From: Gloeocapsopsis crepidinum LEGE 06123
GTDB lineage: Bacteria > Cyanobacteriota > Cyanobacteriia > Cyanobacteriales > Chroococcidiopsidaceae
DNA: 36,158 nucleotides
Direction of reading: 5' to 3'
Assembly: GCF_015207655.1 (NCBI RefSeq)
Contig: NZ_JADEWN010000067.1
Coordinates: 1-36,158, forward strand
The position numbers and the translations under genes were made by a program. Of the stretch, positions 36,088 through 36,158 are shown piece by piece. How positions within the stretch are numbered: position 1 is the stretch's first letter; each line of letters opens with the position of its first letter. Below the pieces are notes generated by a model. That model did no database searches and was not told the origin of the DNA. It saw only the letters and a program-made list of their open reading frames with translations.

Positions 36088-36158
36088 ATGAAACCGTACT
36101 CGCTCGACTTGCGAGAAAAAATAGTTAAGGCATACACACAAGGTGACACCTCAATCAG
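36088..36158 (+). CDS. IS630-family transposase, 5' end only
   Basis: The frame runs from ATG at 36088 to the window edge and reads MKPYSLDLREKIVKAYTQGD followed by TSIR. This matches the widespread N-terminus of IS630-family transposases of cyanobacteria, whose first domain is a DNA-binding HTH. The insertion-sequence left end should lie in the roughly 50 bp before the ATG, but I cannot define its inverted repeat or TA target duplication without the right end. A second ATG at 36078 is out of frame. Whether the element is intact cannot be judged here. Confidence 0.85.
   Translation, partial: MKPYSLDLREKIVKAYTQGDTSI

Overview
The window is cyanobacterial chromosome. Evidence: the HIP1 octamer GCGATCGC occurs throughout genes and gaps; there is a magnesium-chelatase H subunit (chlH), a DesA-type acyl-lipid desaturase, and the cyanobacterial oxidative-pentose-phosphate cluster fbp-tal-zwf-opcA; and several gaps carry heptameric tandem repeats of the kind known from Nostoc-like and Chroococcidiopsis-like genomes. 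I cannot name the species. A PatD-like gene hints at a relative of the heterocyst-forming group but does not prove it.

Layout. (1) 1-12.2 kb, all on the minus strand: an RTX type I secretion locus. In transcription order it holds a small RTX protein (11569-12162), a large RTX protein (8625-10754), a parvulin-type prolyl isomerase without an obvious signal peptide (7735-8508), a type I secretion ABC transporter with an N-terminal cyclic-nucleotide-binding-like domain and a C39-like domain lacking its catalytic cysteine (4580-7552), an HlyD membrane-fusion protein overlapping it by 4 bp (3144-4583), a family 4 glycosyltransferase (1877-3082) and an FAD-dependent oxidoreductase (290-1699). (2) 12.5-16 kb: a stand-alone sigma-region-4-like HTH protein, the bifunctional (p)ppGpp synthetase/hydrolase facing it, and a PatD-like small protein. 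(3) 16-19.2 kb: a two-domain oligopeptide-type ABC ATPase and desA. (4) 19.2-27.6 kb: a methyltransferase carrying an in-frame repeat insertion, a remnant of an iron-siderophore binding-protein gene, an unknown protein paired with a Uma2-family protein, chlH, a lipid-A-disaccharide-synthase-related protein and a small membrane protein. (5) 28-34.8 kb: cysC, then fbp-tal-zwf-opcA on the plus strand. (6) 35-36.2 kb: an AEC-family transporter and the first codons of an IS630-type transposase cut by the window end. A 62-bp gene start at the left edge may also be transposase-related.

How the parts work together. The left region reads as one secretion module: the cargo must stay unfolded in the low-calcium cytoplasm, the isomerase may assist it, the ABC/HlyD pair exports it with an outer-membrane protein encoded elsewhere, and calcium folds the repeats outside. 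The right region supplies NADPH in the dark: zwf catalyses the entry step, OpcA is its redox-sensitive activator, and tal and fbp recycle sugar phosphates. The central genes are mostly housekeeping.

I do not see a clearly new defence or biosynthetic system. The most unusual items are the solo HTH protein related to STAND/vWA-MoxR signalling domains, the repeat element that has become coding sequence inside a methyltransferase, the siderophore-binding-protein relic, the sensor-fused T1SS ATPase with its isomerase, and OpcA with a peptidoglycan-binding-like N-terminus. Product names are from reading translations by eye; no database search was run.
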